Shown in pieces: positions 1-9,582 of a DNA stretch of 64,000 nucleotides. Within the stretch, counting starts at the first letter, position 1. The number at the start of each line of letters is the position of its first letter. Source of the stretch: SELP01 sp035969385 (GTDB taxonomy: Bacteria > Pseudomonadota > Alphaproteobacteria > Rhodobacterales > Rhodobacteraceae); contig NZ_JAYKKJ010000005.1 of the NCBI RefSeq assembly GCF_035969385.1, positions 248,001-312,000 on the forward strand, written 5' to 3'. The notes under the pieces are model-generated. The model worked only from the letters and a program-made list of their open reading frames with translations. It was not told the DNA's origin and ran no database searches. A program made the translations under genes and the position numbers.

Positions 1-1513
1 TCTGCTGAACCCCGCGGTAGGAGGATTTCCACGCCGCGATATGGTCTGTCTCGCAGGCCACGGCGCACAACGGTACGGTCACGTCCTTCAGATCCACAGT
101 TTCCCCGCAAATGTTGAACCCACCCGCGGCCAGTTGGTTACCCTGACACAACTCGCGCAGGTATTGGATCGCCATCTTGCCGGGCAGGTTGGTCCCGTCG
201 CCGTTCCAGAACAGAAGGTCGAATGCGGGAGGCGCCTCGCCCATCATGTAGCTTTTGATCGCGGGCTTGTAGATCAGGTCATTCGACCGCAGGAAGGAAA
301 AGGTGCGCGCCATATAGAACCGGTCAAGAATGCCGGTGGCGGCGCATTCCGCCTCCAGCCCATCGACGAAATCATCGGCAAGAAAGACGCCCACTTCGCC
401 CGGGTCCGAGAAATCTGTCATGGTGGTGAAAAAGGTCGCGGAATTGACAGAGGTATCCTTGCGTTTCTTCATGACCCCAAGCGTGGCGGACAGGGTCGTG
501 CCGGCGATGCAATAGCCGACCGTGTTTACCTTCTTGGTGCCGCAGATGGCCTTGGCAGCCTCGATCGCGGCCAGATACCCTTCTTCCACGTAGGTATCGA
601 GGGTCACATCGGCATAGCTGGCGTCGGGGTTGACCCAGCTGGCCACGAAGACGGTGAAGCCCTGATCGACCACCCATTTGATCAGGCTTTTCTGGGCGTT
701 CAGGTCAAGAATGTAGAATTTGTTGATCCACGGCGGGAAGATCACGAGCGGAATCTCGTGCACGGTTTCGGTCGTGGGGGTGTACTGGATCAGCTCCAGC
801 ATCCGGTTGCGGAACACGACCTCGCCCGGCGTGGTGCCGATGTTTTCGCCCACTTTGAAGGCGGATTTATCGGCAAGGCTGACGATCAGCTCGCCCTGGT
901 TCGCCTCCAGATCACGCACTAGGTTTTCAAGCCCGTCGACAAGGCTTTGGCCCTGCGTTTCGACGGCCTTTTCCAAAGCGTCGGGATTGGTGGCAAGGAA
1001 ATTAGTCGGCGCCAGCATATCGACGATCTGCTGACTGAAATAGTCCAGCCGCTGTTTGTCCTTCTCGGACAGGCCCTCAAGATCGCCCAGCGATTCCTTC
1101 ATCGCCTCGGCGTTCAGCAGGTATTGCTGCTTCATGAAATTGAAGAACGGATGGCTGTCCCACAGAGGGTTGGAAAAGCGCGGATCGGACGGGCCGGTGT
1201 CCTCGGGCGGTTCCAGCTTGCCATGGGCGATCTGGTTCTGGGCCTCGACGTAATGCTTCAGCGTCTTGCCCCAATACCCCACCTGATGTTCGATCATCTT
1301 GGCCGGGTTGTGCATCATTTCCGCCATGTAGGCGGTGGCCGCTTTCATATACAGGTCCTGCCCCGGCCCCTGCAGCGAGGCGGGAACGTTGCGCTTATGC
1401 GACATGACCTTGGCCAGACGCTTGGTCAGACCCTCCAGCTTTTCAAGGTTTTCTTCCAACTTGCCGAGGTCTGCGGCCCCTGCGGCATCCTGATCAAATT
1501 CATTTGTTGTCAT
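1..1513 (-). CDS. phaC: Class I poly(R)-hydroxyalkanoate synthase (3' end outside window)
   Basis: Polymerises (R)-3-hydroxyacyl-CoA into cytoplasmic PHA granules. The frame stays open from the ATG at 1511-1513 to the window edge, about 504 codons of an enzyme usually near 600, so the C-terminus with the late catalytic His is missing. The lipase-box-like GYCIAG has its nucleophile Cys at about residue 335 (bases 509-511), as expected for a synthase rather than a Ser lipase. The N-terminal part matches the poorly conserved PhaC_N region. AGAGG lies 5 bases before the start. The gene is divergent from phaZ across 110 bp, the usual alphaproteobacterial arrangement. Start and identity are confident. 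Confidence 0.95.
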   Translation of the reverse strand, partial: MTTNEFDQDAAGAADLGKLEENLEKLEGLTKRLAKVMSHKRNVPASLQGPGQDLYMKAATAYMAEMMHNPAKMIEHQVGYWGKTLKHYVEAQNQIAHGKLEPPEDTGPSDPRFSNPLWDSHPFFNFMKQQYLLNAEAMKESLGDLEGLSEKDKQRLDYFSQQIVDMLAPTNFLATNPDALEKAVETQGQSLVDGLENLVRDLEANQGELIVSLADKSAFKVGENIGTTPGEVVFRNRMLELIQYTPTTETVHEIPLVIFPPWINKFYILDLNAQKSLIKWVVDQGFTVFVASWVNPDASYADVTLDTYVEEGYLAAIEAAKAICGTKKVNTVGYCIAGTTLSATLGVMKKRKDTSVNSATFFTTMTDFSDPGEVGVFLADDFVDGLEAECAATGILDRFYMARTFSFLRSNDLIYKPAIKSYMMGEAPPAFDLLFWNGDGTNLPGKMAIQYLRELCQGNQLAAGGFNICGETVDLKDVTVPLCAVACETDHIAAWKSSYRGVQQ

Positions 1514-1532
1514 ATTAACCTCTTGGGCCTAA

Positions 1533-1550
1533 TTTGCAGGTGCAGCATAA
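1533..1550. promoter_or_regulatory. Possible PhaR-type TGC-rich site in the phaC/phaZ divergent promoter
   Basis: The 110-bp phaC/phaZ intergenic region contains TGCAGGTGCAGC flanked by A/T, reading TGCTGCACCTGCA on the other strand. PhaR repressors of alphaproteobacteria are known to bind TGC-rich sites with CTGC/GCAG half-sites. The match is by eye only and no PhaR gene is in the window. Confidence 0.35.
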
Positions 1551-1623
1551 CCGCCGGAAGTCGACGGCCATGCAGTAACCGTTTGAAGCGCCCCCGCCGG
1601 GGGCCGGCGGCAGGAGAGCTTAC

Positions 1624-2889
1624 ATGAAGTATATGTTCACTTACGACCTCATGGAAAGCGCCCGCAACACCAACCAATGGTTGGGGGCGACGGCGCGGGC
1701 TTTTGCCGCATATCCGGGCATGGCCGCAACGGCCAACCCGTGGATCGACTGGATCGGTGCCTGGGGCGAGGTGACGGAACGCACCTTCGAACGGATGGTC
1801 GCGAAACCCGACTGGGGCATTTCCGCCGTGACCGGCGAGGATGGCAAGGACCATACGGTTGTCATTGAAACCCGTGTCTCCCGCCCTTTCGGAGACCTGA
1901 TCCATTTCAAGGTGCCGGGCCGCCGCGCCCGCAAGCGCCGGGTGATGCTGGTCGCGCCGATGTCGGGCCACTACGCCACGCTGCTGCGCAAGACCGTGAT
2001 CAGCCTGTTGCCCGATTGCGAGGTCTATATCACTGATTGGCATAACGCGCGCGACATCCCCGTTTCCGCCGGCAAGTTCGATGTCGAGGATTATACGCTC
2101 TACCTTGTCGATTTCATGAAGCACCTCGGACCGGACCTGCACGTCATCGCCGTCTGCCAGCCCGCGCCACTGACGCTGGCCGCGACCGCATATCTGGCGG
2201 GTGAGGACCCCAAGGCGCAGCCGCGGTCCCTGACCCTGATCGGCGGCCCCATCGACCCAGAGGCGAACCACACCGAGGTCACCGATTTCGGCCGGTCCGT
2301 CACCATGGGCCAGTTGGAAAACACCATGATCCAGCGGGTCGGCTATAAATATGCCGGCGTCGGGCGGCTGGTCTATCCCGGCCTGCTGCAACTGCAATCC
2401 TTCATGTCGATGAACGCCGAAACCCACGCCAAGGCGTTTTCCGACCAAATCATCCGCGTCGCCAAGGGCGAGGCATCGGACCATGACAAGCACAACGTGT
2501 TCTACGACGAATACCTTGCCGTGATGGACATGACGGCAGAGTTCTACCTGTCCACCGTGGAACGGGTATTCAAGAACCGTGACATCGCCCGCAACGATTT
2601 TACCGTGGCGGGGAAAACAGTGGATATCGGCAAGATCAGCACCGTCGCGGTCAAGGTGGTCGAAGGCGAGGCCGATGATATTTCCGCCCCCGGGCAATGT
2701 CTTGCCGCGCTGGACCTGCTGACCGGCCTGCCGGACAGCAAGAAGGCGGCGCATCTCGAACCCGGTGCCGGGCACTACGGGATTTTCGCGGGCAAAAGCT
2801 GGCGCAACAACATCCGGCCGCTGGTTCTGGATTTCATCGACGCCAACAGCGGCGCGCCGTCGAAGCCGAAAATCGCGGCGGTCAAGTAA
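1624..2889 (+). CDS. phaZ: Intracellular PHB depolymerase
   Basis: Mobilises stored polyhydroxybutyrate. The 421-residue product matches PhaZ1-type intracellular depolymerases (usually about 410-420 aa): an N-terminal helical segment, an alpha/beta-hydrolase core and the AVCQP box in which Cys replaces the usual Ser nucleophile (about residue 178). A C-terminal GAGHYGIFAGKSWRN segment carries the catalytic His. The ATG at 1624 follows GGAGAG. It is divergent from phaC, so synthesis and degradation share one promoter region. Confidence 0.95.
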   Translation: MKYMFTYDLMESARNTNQWLGATARAFAAYPGMAATANPWIDWIGAWGEVTERTFERMVAKPDWGISAVTGEDGKDHTVVIETRVSRPFGDLIHFKVPGRRARKRRVMLVAPMSGHYATLLRKTVISLLPDCEVYITDWHNARDIPVSAGKFDVEDYTLYLVDFMKHLGPDLHVIAVCQPAPLTLAATAYLAGEDPKAQPRSLTLIGGPIDPEANHTEVTDFGRSVTMGQLENTMIQRVGYKYAGVGRLVYPGLLQLQSFMSMNAETHAKAFSDQIIRVAKGEASDHDKHNVFYDEYLAVMDMTAEFYLSTVERVFKNRDIARNDFTVAGKTVDIGKISTVAVKVVEGEADDISAPGQCLAALDLLTGLPDSKKAAHLEPGAGHYGIFAGKSWRNNIRPLVLDFIDANSGAPSKPKIAAVK

Positions 2890-2893
2890 GGTT

Positions 2894-2913
2894 TGGTGGG
2901 TCAAGGCCCACCA
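2894..2913 (+). terminator. Hairpin after phaZ, possible terminator or repeat-end relic
   Basis: TGGTGGG and CCCACCA form a perfect 7-bp stem with a 6-base loop, 4 bp after the phaZ stop. There is no T-run. The stem closely resembles the terminal hairpins of the dispersed repeats at 26424, 29905 and 36045, so it may be a solo end of that family rather than a classic terminator. Confidence 0.45.
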
Positions 2914-2957
2914 TCCCGCATCTCGTCATTACCTTGTGCAGCTGGTCTTCGCCTGCC

Positions 2958-3671
2958 CTATCGCAGTACGAAGGGCTGGCGCAGCCAGTCCTGAAGGATC
3001 GAGGTTACGGCCTGCGGTTGTTCCAGCATTGGCATGTGCCCGGCCCCGTCGATCACTTCCAGCCGGGCATAGGGGATCAGCTCGGCCATGAATTCGTGCC
3101 GCTTGATCGGCGTCTTTCCGTCCTCCGCCCCGCAGATTACCAGCGCGGGTTGCTTGATCCGGCGCAGAACCGCCTGCTGGTCCTTGCGGCGTTGCATGGC
3201 GCGGGCCTGCCGGACATAGGCATCCGGCCCATTGGCCTTGGCCATGGCGCTGATCTTGGCGAACACATCATTGCGTTGTGGGCCAACGGCAAGGTCCGTT
3301 ATCCGGATCTCGGCCCCGATCGCATCATCGAACCGGCCTGACCGCGCCGCGACGATCCGCACCTCGCGGTCGGCGGCATCTTGCGGGGTCTCGGCAAGGG
3401 GCGTCGTCCCCATCAACGCGATCCGGGTGACCCGCTCCGGGGCACGGCGCAGAACCTCTTGCGCGACGACACCTCCGTATCCGTGACCGAACAGGGCAAA
3501 CTTCTGCGGCGCGCCGGACAGGATGGCCGAGGCGACCTCTTCCACCCGTTCACCGCCCGTGGTGGGGGCGATGGCGACCAGACCGTCGCGCCCCAGCGCG
3601 GTCATCTGCGCCGAAAATACCCGTGCATCGCAGAACATGCCCGGCAGCATAAGGATCGGTTCGATATTCAT
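2958..3671 (-). CDS. Alpha/beta-hydrolase-fold protein lacking the nucleophile Ser
   Basis: The 237-residue protein shows the alpha/beta-hydrolase pattern: an early LPGMFCD oxyanion-loop segment, a nucleophile elbow, an acid in ICGAEDGKTP and a His in IDGAGHMPMLEQP. The elbow reads FGHGYGG instead of GHSxGG, so the expected Ser is Gly64 (GGA, bases 3480-3482). If correct, normal Ser-hydrolase catalysis is lost, although the Asp and His remain. The start at 3671 was chosen because the fold begins there; the frame is open further upstream but that part shows no domain. The gene is convergent with phaZ and divergent from the Hsp70-like gene. Substrate unknown. Confidence 0.75.
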   Translation of the reverse strand: MNIEPILMLPGMFCDARVFSAQMTALGRDGLVAIAPTTGGERVEEVASAILSGAPQKFALFGHGYGGVVAQEVLRRAPERVTRIALMGTTPLAETPQDAADREVRIVAARSGRFDDAIGAEIRITDLAVGPQRNDVFAKISAMAKANGPDAYVRQARAMQRRKDQQAVLRRIKQPALVICGAEDGKTPIKRHEFMAELIPYARLEVIDGAGHMPMLEQPQAVTSILQDWLRQPFVLR

Positions 3672-3854
3672 TGATGTCCGTCGCGCGTGCCGCGCGTCCC
3701 TGCCCTGCTGCCCATGCCTGTCACCGGTCTTGTTGGTTGCGCCCACAATGCCGCAGCCGGGGGGAAAGGGGAAGACCCGACCGCCAAATCGGCGGGGTTG
3801 ATCCCACCGCCTCCTTGACCTATTTGCCGCCCTTTCGCCGCGACGGAGCCCGCC

Positions 3855-5108
3855 ATGTCCCGCACACTCGCCATCGACTTTGGCACATCGAACACCGCAG
3901 CCGCGGTGATGCGGAACGGTGCGCCTTGGGTTCTGCCCATCGACGATGGGCGCGAGACACTGCCAACGGCCGTCTTTCTGGACTTCACTCGACGCGACAC
4001 CCTGTTCGGGCAGGCCGCGATTGACGCGCTGATCGACGGGCGTGAGGGGCGGTTCATGCGGGCCCTGAAGTCGGTCCTCGGCACCAGCCTGATGCATGAA
4101 AGGCGCCAGTTTCTACAGGAACGGCTGACCCTGACCGAGATCGTCGCCCGGTTCCTATCCGCCCTCAAATCGCGGGCCGAGGCGGAAACCGGCGACCGGT
4201 TCGACCGGGTCCTGTCAGGCCGCCCGGTCCGGTTCCATTCCGCCGACCCCGCCCGCAACGCCCGCGCCGAAGACGACCTGCGCGCCTGCTATCACGCCGC
4301 CGGATTTTCCAAGGTCGCGTTCCTGCCCGAGCCAGAGGCCGCCGCCCGCGCCGCCCTGCCAGACGGTGGCGACCGCACCGGCCTTGGCCTTGTCGTGGAC
4401 ATCGGCGGGGGCACGTCCGATTTCACGGTGTTTGAAGGCTCCGGCGCGGACATCCGGGTTCTGGCGTCCCACGGGGTGCGGATCGGCGGGACGGATTTCG
4501 ACAAGGCAATCAGCCTTGCCCACGCCATGCCGCTATTGGGCCGGGGCAGCCTGATCCGCGCAGAACTGGGTGCGGCCCGTAACCCGGCGCCCGCCGCCCT
4601 GTTCAACGATCTGGCCAGTTGGGAAAAGATCCCTTTTGTCTATGACCCCGCCACCCTGCGCGACGCCGCCCGGATGCAGCGGCTGGCGGATGAGCCGGAA
4701 AAGCTGGCCCGGCTACACGCCGTGCTGGAAATGCACCTTGGCCACGATGTTGCTTTTGCGGTCGAGGCCGCGAAGATCGCGGGGCAGGCGGACCGTGCCC
4801 AGATCGACCTGTCGGTCGTGGAGCGTGGTCTGGCGGTCGACTTCTACCCACTGATGCTGAAGGCGGCCATCGCCCCCTTCGCGACCGAGATTGCCGAGGC
4901 CGCCTCGGAAACCCTGCGGGCCGCGGGCCGCACCCCCGACGATATTGCCGAGGTGATCCTTGTCGGCGGGTCCAGCCTGCTGACGACGGTCTCCGACAGC
5001 ATGGCTGCGTTGTTGCCCGCGGCCCGCTTGCGCCGGGGCAAGGCCTTTACCGCCATCGTCGAAGGGTTGGCGATTGCCGCCGATCAGGCGGACGCGGCAG
5101 GCCGGTAG
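3855..5108 (+). CDS. Hsp70-family protein, YegD-like
   Basis: The 417-residue protein has the Hsp70/actin ATPase fold: phosphate-1 loop AIDFGTSNTA at the N-terminus, phosphate-2 loop VVDIGGGTSDFTV near residue 180, and an adenosine motif EVILVGGSS near residue 370. It lacks the C-terminal substrate-binding domain of DnaK (about 640 aa), matching the short YegD subgroup of putative chaperones of unknown client. ATG at 3855 follows GGAG. Its 3' end overlaps the convergent MFS gene by 25 bp. Confidence 0.85.
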   Translation: MSRTLAIDFGTSNTAAAVMRNGAPWVLPIDDGRETLPTAVFLDFTRRDTLFGQAAIDALIDGREGRFMRALKSVLGTSLMHERRQFLQERLTLTEIVARFLSALKSRAEAETGDRFDRVLSGRPVRFHSADPARNARAEDDLRACYHAAGFSKVAFLPEPEAAARAALPDGGDRTGLGLVVDIGGGTSDFTVFEGSGADIRVLASHGVRIGGTDFDKAISLAHAMPLLGRGSLIRAELGAARNPAPAALFNDLASWEKIPFVYDPATLRDAARMQRLADEPEKLARLHAVLEMHLGHDVAFAVEAAKIAGQADRAQIDLSVVERGLAVDFYPLMLKAAIAPFATEIAEAASETLRAAGRTPDDIAEVILVGGSSLLTTVSDSMAALLPAARLRRGKAFTAIVEGLAIAADQADAAGR

Positions 5109-6412
5109 AGTATCAGCAGCCCGAGCACCGAGAGGATCAGGATACCGGCGGGAAGATAGGTGATCGACCATTCAAGCATGTCCAAGGCCTCCTCTGTCTG
5201 GGCAACCGTTTCGCCCGTCGCCTCTTTCCAGCCCTTGGCCTGAAGGATCAGCCCGAGGATCGCCGGGGCGAAAGCGTTGGCCAGTTTCTGGCCGAACAGC
5301 CAGACCGCCGAAAATGCCCCTTCGATCGCTTCGCCGCTTGCCTCGCGCGTCCGGTCCATCAGGTCCGGGTAGATCGCCCAGGGGATCTGTTGATACGATC
5401 CGTTCGCCATTCCGGCCAGAACGAACAATCCCGCCATGACCGTGACACTGACCGATGGCAGGTTTGCCGCCAGCCAGACCAACAGCCCCACATAGAGGAT
5501 CAACCCGATTACCAGCGCGTTCAGCTTGCCCATCCGGTGGGACAGGATCACCCAGACCGCCTGACTGAGGATCGAGCCGAGGACGAAGGCCGCGAACAGC
5601 AGGCTGAGCGTGGTCAGGGCCTGCGCGGCCCCGGACAGGGCCGTCTCGCCAGTGTCGGCAATCAGATAAGTGGCGGCAAAGGGCAACCCTGCGGTGATGA
5701 TCGCGACCGCGAGCGTCATCACGCCGTAGAGCGCAGCAAGAATCATGAAAGGCCGGTTCGACAGAACCAGCCGGATCATCCCGCCAAGGTCGACCGAGGC
5801 CGCCTCGGCCACGCGCGGCGCGTTTCGCGTTGCGAATAGCGACAGCCAGATCGCGCCGACAATCAATGGCGAAACCGCCAGCGCCGCCATGGCATATCCC
5901 ATGCCCCCCGCCAGACCCGGCACCAGCGCCCCGCCGATCAGGATGCCAAGGCTTGCAAACCCCATGCGCCAGCCGGTCATCGTGGACCGTTCGCGCGGAT
6001 CGGTCGTCATTTCCCCGGCCTGTGCGCCATAGGGGATGGCGACCATGGTAAACCCGATTGTCGCCAACCCGAAGAAGGCGATGACCCAGCCGATCTTGCC
6101 CGCCATGCCCAGCCCGACGGGCACCGCGAACAGGCCCACCATCGCCCCGGCCATCACCACGGCCCCCAGTGCCATCCACGGAGCCCGGCGGCCGAACCGG
6201 CTGCTGGTCTTGTCCGACAGGACACCGACCAGCGGATCAGTCACCATATCAAAGATCAGAACGGCGGTCGTCACGAACCCCGCGATGCCGACCGGCACCC
6301 CAAGGAAGGCCGTCAGGAAATTCAGGACAAGCAGCTGCTTGACCACCACGAAGACCACGATCCCCATATCGGCAAGGCCCCAGCCCGCCTTTTGCAACCC
6401 CGATAGCGCCAT
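5084..6412 (-). CDS. MFS transporter, GPH (sugar:cation symporter) type
   Basis: The 442-residue polytopic inner-membrane protein has about 12 hydrophobic segments. The loop DMVTDPLVGVLSDKT followed by RFGRR resembles the glycoside-pentoside-hexuronide symporter signature (D-x-x-x-D-P-x-x-G). GGGAGGG precedes the ATG at 6412. It stands downstream of no metabolic gene that would reveal the substrate. The 3' end overlaps the Hsp70-like gene on the other strand. Confidence 0.85.
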   Translation of the reverse strand: MALSGLQKAGWGLADMGIVVFVVVKQLLVLNFLTAFLGVPVGIAGFVTTAVLIFDMVTDPLVGVLSDKTSSRFGRRAPWMALGAVVMAGAMVGLFAVPVGLGMAGKIGWVIAFFGLATIGFTMVAIPYGAQAGEMTTDPRERSTMTGWRMGFASLGILIGGALVPGLAGGMGYAMAALAVSPLIVGAIWLSLFATRNAPRVAEAASVDLGGMIRLVLSNRPFMILAALYGVMTLAVAIITAGLPFAATYLIADTGETALSGAAQALTTLSLLFAAFVLGSILSQAVWVILSHRMGKLNALVIGLILYVGLLVWLAANLPSVSVTVMAGLFVLAGMANGSYQQIPWAIYPDLMDRTREASGEAIEGAFSAVWLFGQKLANAFAPAILGLILQAKGWKEATGETVAQTEEALDMLEWSITYLPAGILILSVLGLLILYRPAASA

Positions 6413-6481
6413 GCGTCCCTCCCCGCGCGTTTGGTGGCGACGGTAGGGCCGGTCGGGCGCGGGCCAAAGCAGAACCTTGCG

Positions 6482-7225
6482 TCACCCGGCGCGGGCGATC
6501 ACCTCTGCCACGGCCGCGCCGATCAGGGACAGGCAGGTATCGTCGGAAAACCGGTGGTCGGCGTCCTTGACCAGTGTCAGGCGGATATCGGGGCCGGTGG
6601 CATGGTCCAGCAGCCGGATCGCGGTCTCGGTCGAAACGGCGGTGTCGGCTGTACCTTGCAGGAACCGTGTTGGAAAAGGCAGGGTCAACGGGTCGCGCAG
6701 GACAAGGCATTTGCGCCCGTCCACGATCATCTTCTTGGTGACGACATAGGGCTCCATGTAGTCCGAGGGCAGAAACACCGGTTCGCCCGCGTTGATCTGG
6801 GCCTTCTGGTCTTCGCTGAACCCGGCCCAATATCCGTCTTCGGTGAAATCCGGCGCGGCGGCGATGGTGACTAGGCCCGCCACCCGGTCCGGCATCGCGC
6901 GGGCCAAAAGCAGCGCCTGCCAGCCGCCCATCGACGACCCGACCACGACCAGCGGGCCATCCGCCAGGGCGGTGACGGCGATCGTGTCTTCATGCCAATC
7001 GGCGATGCTGCCCTCTTCGAAGGTGCCCGAACTTTCTCCATGTCCGGAATAATCGAACCGCAGATAGGCGCGGCCCTGCGCCTTGGCCCAATCTTCCAGC
7101 CAGATCGCCTTGGTGCCCTCCATGTCGGATTTCAGCCCGCCGCAAAAGACGATGGTCGGGCCCTGCCCTTCGGTTTTCAAATAGGCGATCCGGCGTCCCT
7201 GCGGGGTGGTCAGAAATTCGGTCAT
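6482..7225 (-). CDS. Alpha/beta hydrolase, serine-aminopeptidase-S33/ABHD10-like
   Basis: The 247-residue hydrolase has an intact triad: oxyanion-loop FCGGLKSD, RFDYSGHGES, nucleophile elbow VGSSMGGW (Ser near residue 100), acid in LQGTADTAV and His in KDADHRFSD. The pattern matches short acyl-protein-thioesterase/ABHD10-like hydrolases. The ATG at 7223-7225 is chosen because GGAGG sits 7 bases upstream; a longer frame to 7309 has no such site. Probably co-transcribed with the MFS gene 69 bp downstream. Confidence 0.85.
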   Translation of the reverse strand: MTEFLTTPQGRRIAYLKTEGQGPTIVFCGGLKSDMEGTKAIWLEDWAKAQGRAYLRFDYSGHGESSGTFEEGSIADWHEDTIAVTALADGPLVVVGSSMGGWQALLLARAMPDRVAGLVTIAAAPDFTEDGYWAGFSEDQKAQINAGEPVFLPSDYMEPYVVTKKMIVDGRKCLVLRDPLTLPFPTRFLQGTADTAVSTETAIRLLDHATGPDIRLTLVKDADHRFSDDTCLSLIGAAVAEVIARAG

Positions 7226-7383
7226 GGCGGGCCTCCTGTCGTATCGGGGCCACCATCGCGGCATGGGCGGGCGAAGACAAGACCGGGGGCTTGACGATTG
7301 CCCTGTCACAGGTCAATTACCCCGCACGACATAACCCGCAACCGGGCGTTCCGTGGGCGCCAAACCGACGAGGAGCCAGGCCG

Positions 7384-9330
7384 ATGAGCCAGATTTCCCT
7401 GATCTTTCCCGATGGCAATGCACGCAGCTATGATGCAGGCGTGACCCCTGCCGAGGTGGCCGCATCCATCGCCACCTCGCTGGCGAAGAAAGCCATTTCC
7501 GCGAGCGTGAACGGCAAGCATTGGGATCTTCAGTGGCCGATCACCGAAGACGCCAGCATCGCCATCAACACGATGAAGGACGACGCCCCGGCGCTGGAAC
7601 TGATCCGGCACGACCTTGCCCATATCATGGCCCGCGCCGTGCAGGAGATCTGGCCCGACACGCAGGTCACCATCGGCCCCGTGATCAAGGACGGCTGGTA
7701 TTATGACTTTGACCGGGCCGAGCCTTTCGTGCCTGAAGACCTCGCGCTGATCGAAAAGAAGATGAAGGAAATCATCAACAAGCGCGAGGAGGTCCGGACC
7801 GAGGTCTGGGACCGCGCCCGTGCGGTCAAGCATTACGAGGACAGCGGCGAGCCCTATAAGGTCGAGCTGATCGAGGCCATTCCCGGCGACGAACCGCTGC
7901 GCATGTACTGGCACGGCGACTGGCAGGACCTGTGCCGTGGCCCGCACCTGCAAAACACCGGCCAGGTGCCCGGCGACAGCTGGAAACTGATGTCCATTGC
8001 GGGCGCCTATTGGCGCGGCGACAGCAGCCGCGCGCAGCTACAGCGTATCTATGGCGTGGCCTTCCAGAACAAGGACCAGCTGAAGGCGCATCTGCACATG
8101 CTGGAGGAGGCCGCCAAGCGCGACCACCGCAAGCTGGGCCGCGAGATGAACCTGTTCCACATGCAGGAAGAAGCCCCCGGTCAGGTGTTCTGGCACCCCA
8201 ACGGCTGGACCATCTACACCACGCTTCAGGACTACATGCGCCGCCAGCAAAAGCGCGGCGGCTATGTCGAGGTGAACACGCCGCAGGTCGTGGACCGCAA
8301 ACTGTGGGAGGCCTCGGGCCACTGGGAGAAATACCAGGAAAATATGTTTATCGTCGAAGTGGACGAGGAACACGCCCGCGAAAAGGCCGTGAACGCGCTG
8401 AAGCCGATGAACTGCCCCTGCCACGTTCAGGTCTATAATCAGGGGCTGAAGTCCTATCGCGATCTGCCGCTGCGCATGGCCGAGTTTGGGTCGTGCAACC
8501 GCTATGAACCCTCGGGCGCCTTGCATGGCATCATGCGGGTGCGCGGCTTCACTCAGGATGATGCGCATATCTTCTGCACCGAGGACCAGATCGAGGAAGA
8601 AACCAAGATCTTCATCGACTTCCTGTCGATGATCTACCGCGACCTTGGCTTTGAAAGCTTCAGTGTCAAATTCTCGGACCGGCCCGACACCCGCGCCGGA
8701 TCGGACGAGGTCTGGGACCGGGCCGAGGCGGCGTTGAAAGCCGCGACCGAGGCGGCGGGCTGCGCCTATACGCTGAACCCCGGCGAAGGCGCCTTCTACG
8801 GTCCGAAGCTGGAGTTCGTCCTGACCGACGCCATCGGCCGGGACTGGCAGTGTGGCACCTTGCAGGTCGATTTCGTCCTGCCTGAACGGCTGGACGCGAC
8901 CTATATCGGGGCGGACGGGGCGAAACACCGGCCGGTCATGCTGCACCGTGCGACGCTCGGCAGCTTTGAACGCTTTATCGGCATCCTGATCGAGGAACAC
9001 GCGGGCAAGCTGCCGTTCTGGCTGGCCCCGCGTCAGGTTGTCGTCGCCTCCATCGTGTCGGACGCCGATGATTACGTCCGCGAGGTCGTGGCCGAACTGC
9101 AAAAGGCGGGCGTCCGGGCCGAGGCTGACCTGCGCAACGAGAAGATCAACTACAAGGTCCGCGAACACAGCCTTGGAAAGGTGCCTGTGATCCTTGCCGT
9201 TGGCGCGCGCGAGGTCGAGGAACGCACCGTGTCCGTTCGCCGTCTGGGCGAGAAGGAAACAGCTGTAACATCGCTGACGGAGATCGTGAGCGAGCTGCGG
9301 AAATCGGCCACGCCCCCCGATCTTCTGTAA
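7384..9330 (+). CDS. thrS: Threonyl-tRNA synthetase
   Basis: Charges tRNA-Thr. The 648 residues contain, in order, an N-terminal TGS domain, the editing domain with HDLAHIMARAVQ (zinc-binding HxxxH), the class II catalytic core with MNCPCH, motif 2 around RYEPSGALHG, motif 3 GSFERFIGILIEE, and an anticodon-binding C-terminus. The ATG at 7384 gives the normal length and follows GAGGAG; the in-frame ATG at 7291 adds a tail with no family match. No T-box or ribosomal-type leader is evident in the 158-bp upstream gap. Confidence 0.97.
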   Translation: MSQISLIFPDGNARSYDAGVTPAEVAASIATSLAKKAISASVNGKHWDLQWPITEDASIAINTMKDDAPALELIRHDLAHIMARAVQEIWPDTQVTIGPVIKDGWYYDFDRAEPFVPEDLALIEKKMKEIINKREEVRTEVWDRARAVKHYEDSGEPYKVELIEAIPGDEPLRMYWHGDWQDLCRGPHLQNTGQVPGDSWKLMSIAGAYWRGDSSRAQLQRIYGVAFQNKDQLKAHLHMLEEAAKRDHRKLGREMNLFHMQEEAPGQVFWHPNGWTIYTTLQDYMRRQQKRGGYVEVNTPQVVDRKLWEASGHWEKYQENMFIVEVDEEHAREKAVNALKPMNCPCHVQVYNQGLKSYRDLPLRMAEFGSCNRYEPSGALHGIMRVRGFTQDDAHIFCTEDQIEEETKIFIDFLSMIYRDLGFESFSVKFSDRPDTRAGSDEVWDRAEAALKAATEAAGCAYTLNPGEGAFYGPKLEFVLTDAIGRDWQCGTLQVDFVLPERLDATYIGADGAKHRPVMLHRATLGSFERFIGILIEEHAGKLPFWLAPRQVVVASIVSDADDYVREVVAELQKAGVRAEADLRNEKINYKVREHSLGKVPVILAVGAREVEERTVSVRRLGEKETAVTSLTEIVSELRKSATPPDLL

Positions 9331-9355
9331 CAAATCACGCAGACAGACTGTTACA

Positions 9356-9385
9356 GGCCCGCCGGTTAAGGATCGGCGGGCCTTT
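9356..9385 (+). terminator. Rho-independent terminator of thrS
   Basis: GGCCCGCC (9356-9363) pairs with GGCGGGCC (9375-9382), followed by TTTGTATTTT, 25 bp after the thrS stop. Confidence 0.85.
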
Positions 9386-9582
9386 GTATTTTCAGGGTTA
9401 TTCCCTGCCGCACCTGCGAAAACCCGCCTTGGTCCTGTCACGCGGCCTCACGCCGCCGCGATGCACGCGGGCGTGAATGGCAGGTGACCGACACTCGCCC
9501 CTAGGTTTGGTCAGCGCTTCGGGCAGCCCCCGACGCTAAGGCAAATGGCCCGAACCGGGCCGACCAACAAAAGGGAATGACC

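Noticed and set aside
41..922. Long + strand open frame of 293 codons.
   Set aside because: It is antisense to phaC, whose protein is clearly recognisable; high GC produces such shadow frames throughout the window.
9391..9576. ECF-sigma (SigF-like) promoter for the bufferin operon.
   Set aside because: GTGACC-type hexamers occur but no convincing -35/-10 pair at proper spacing could be fixed by eye.
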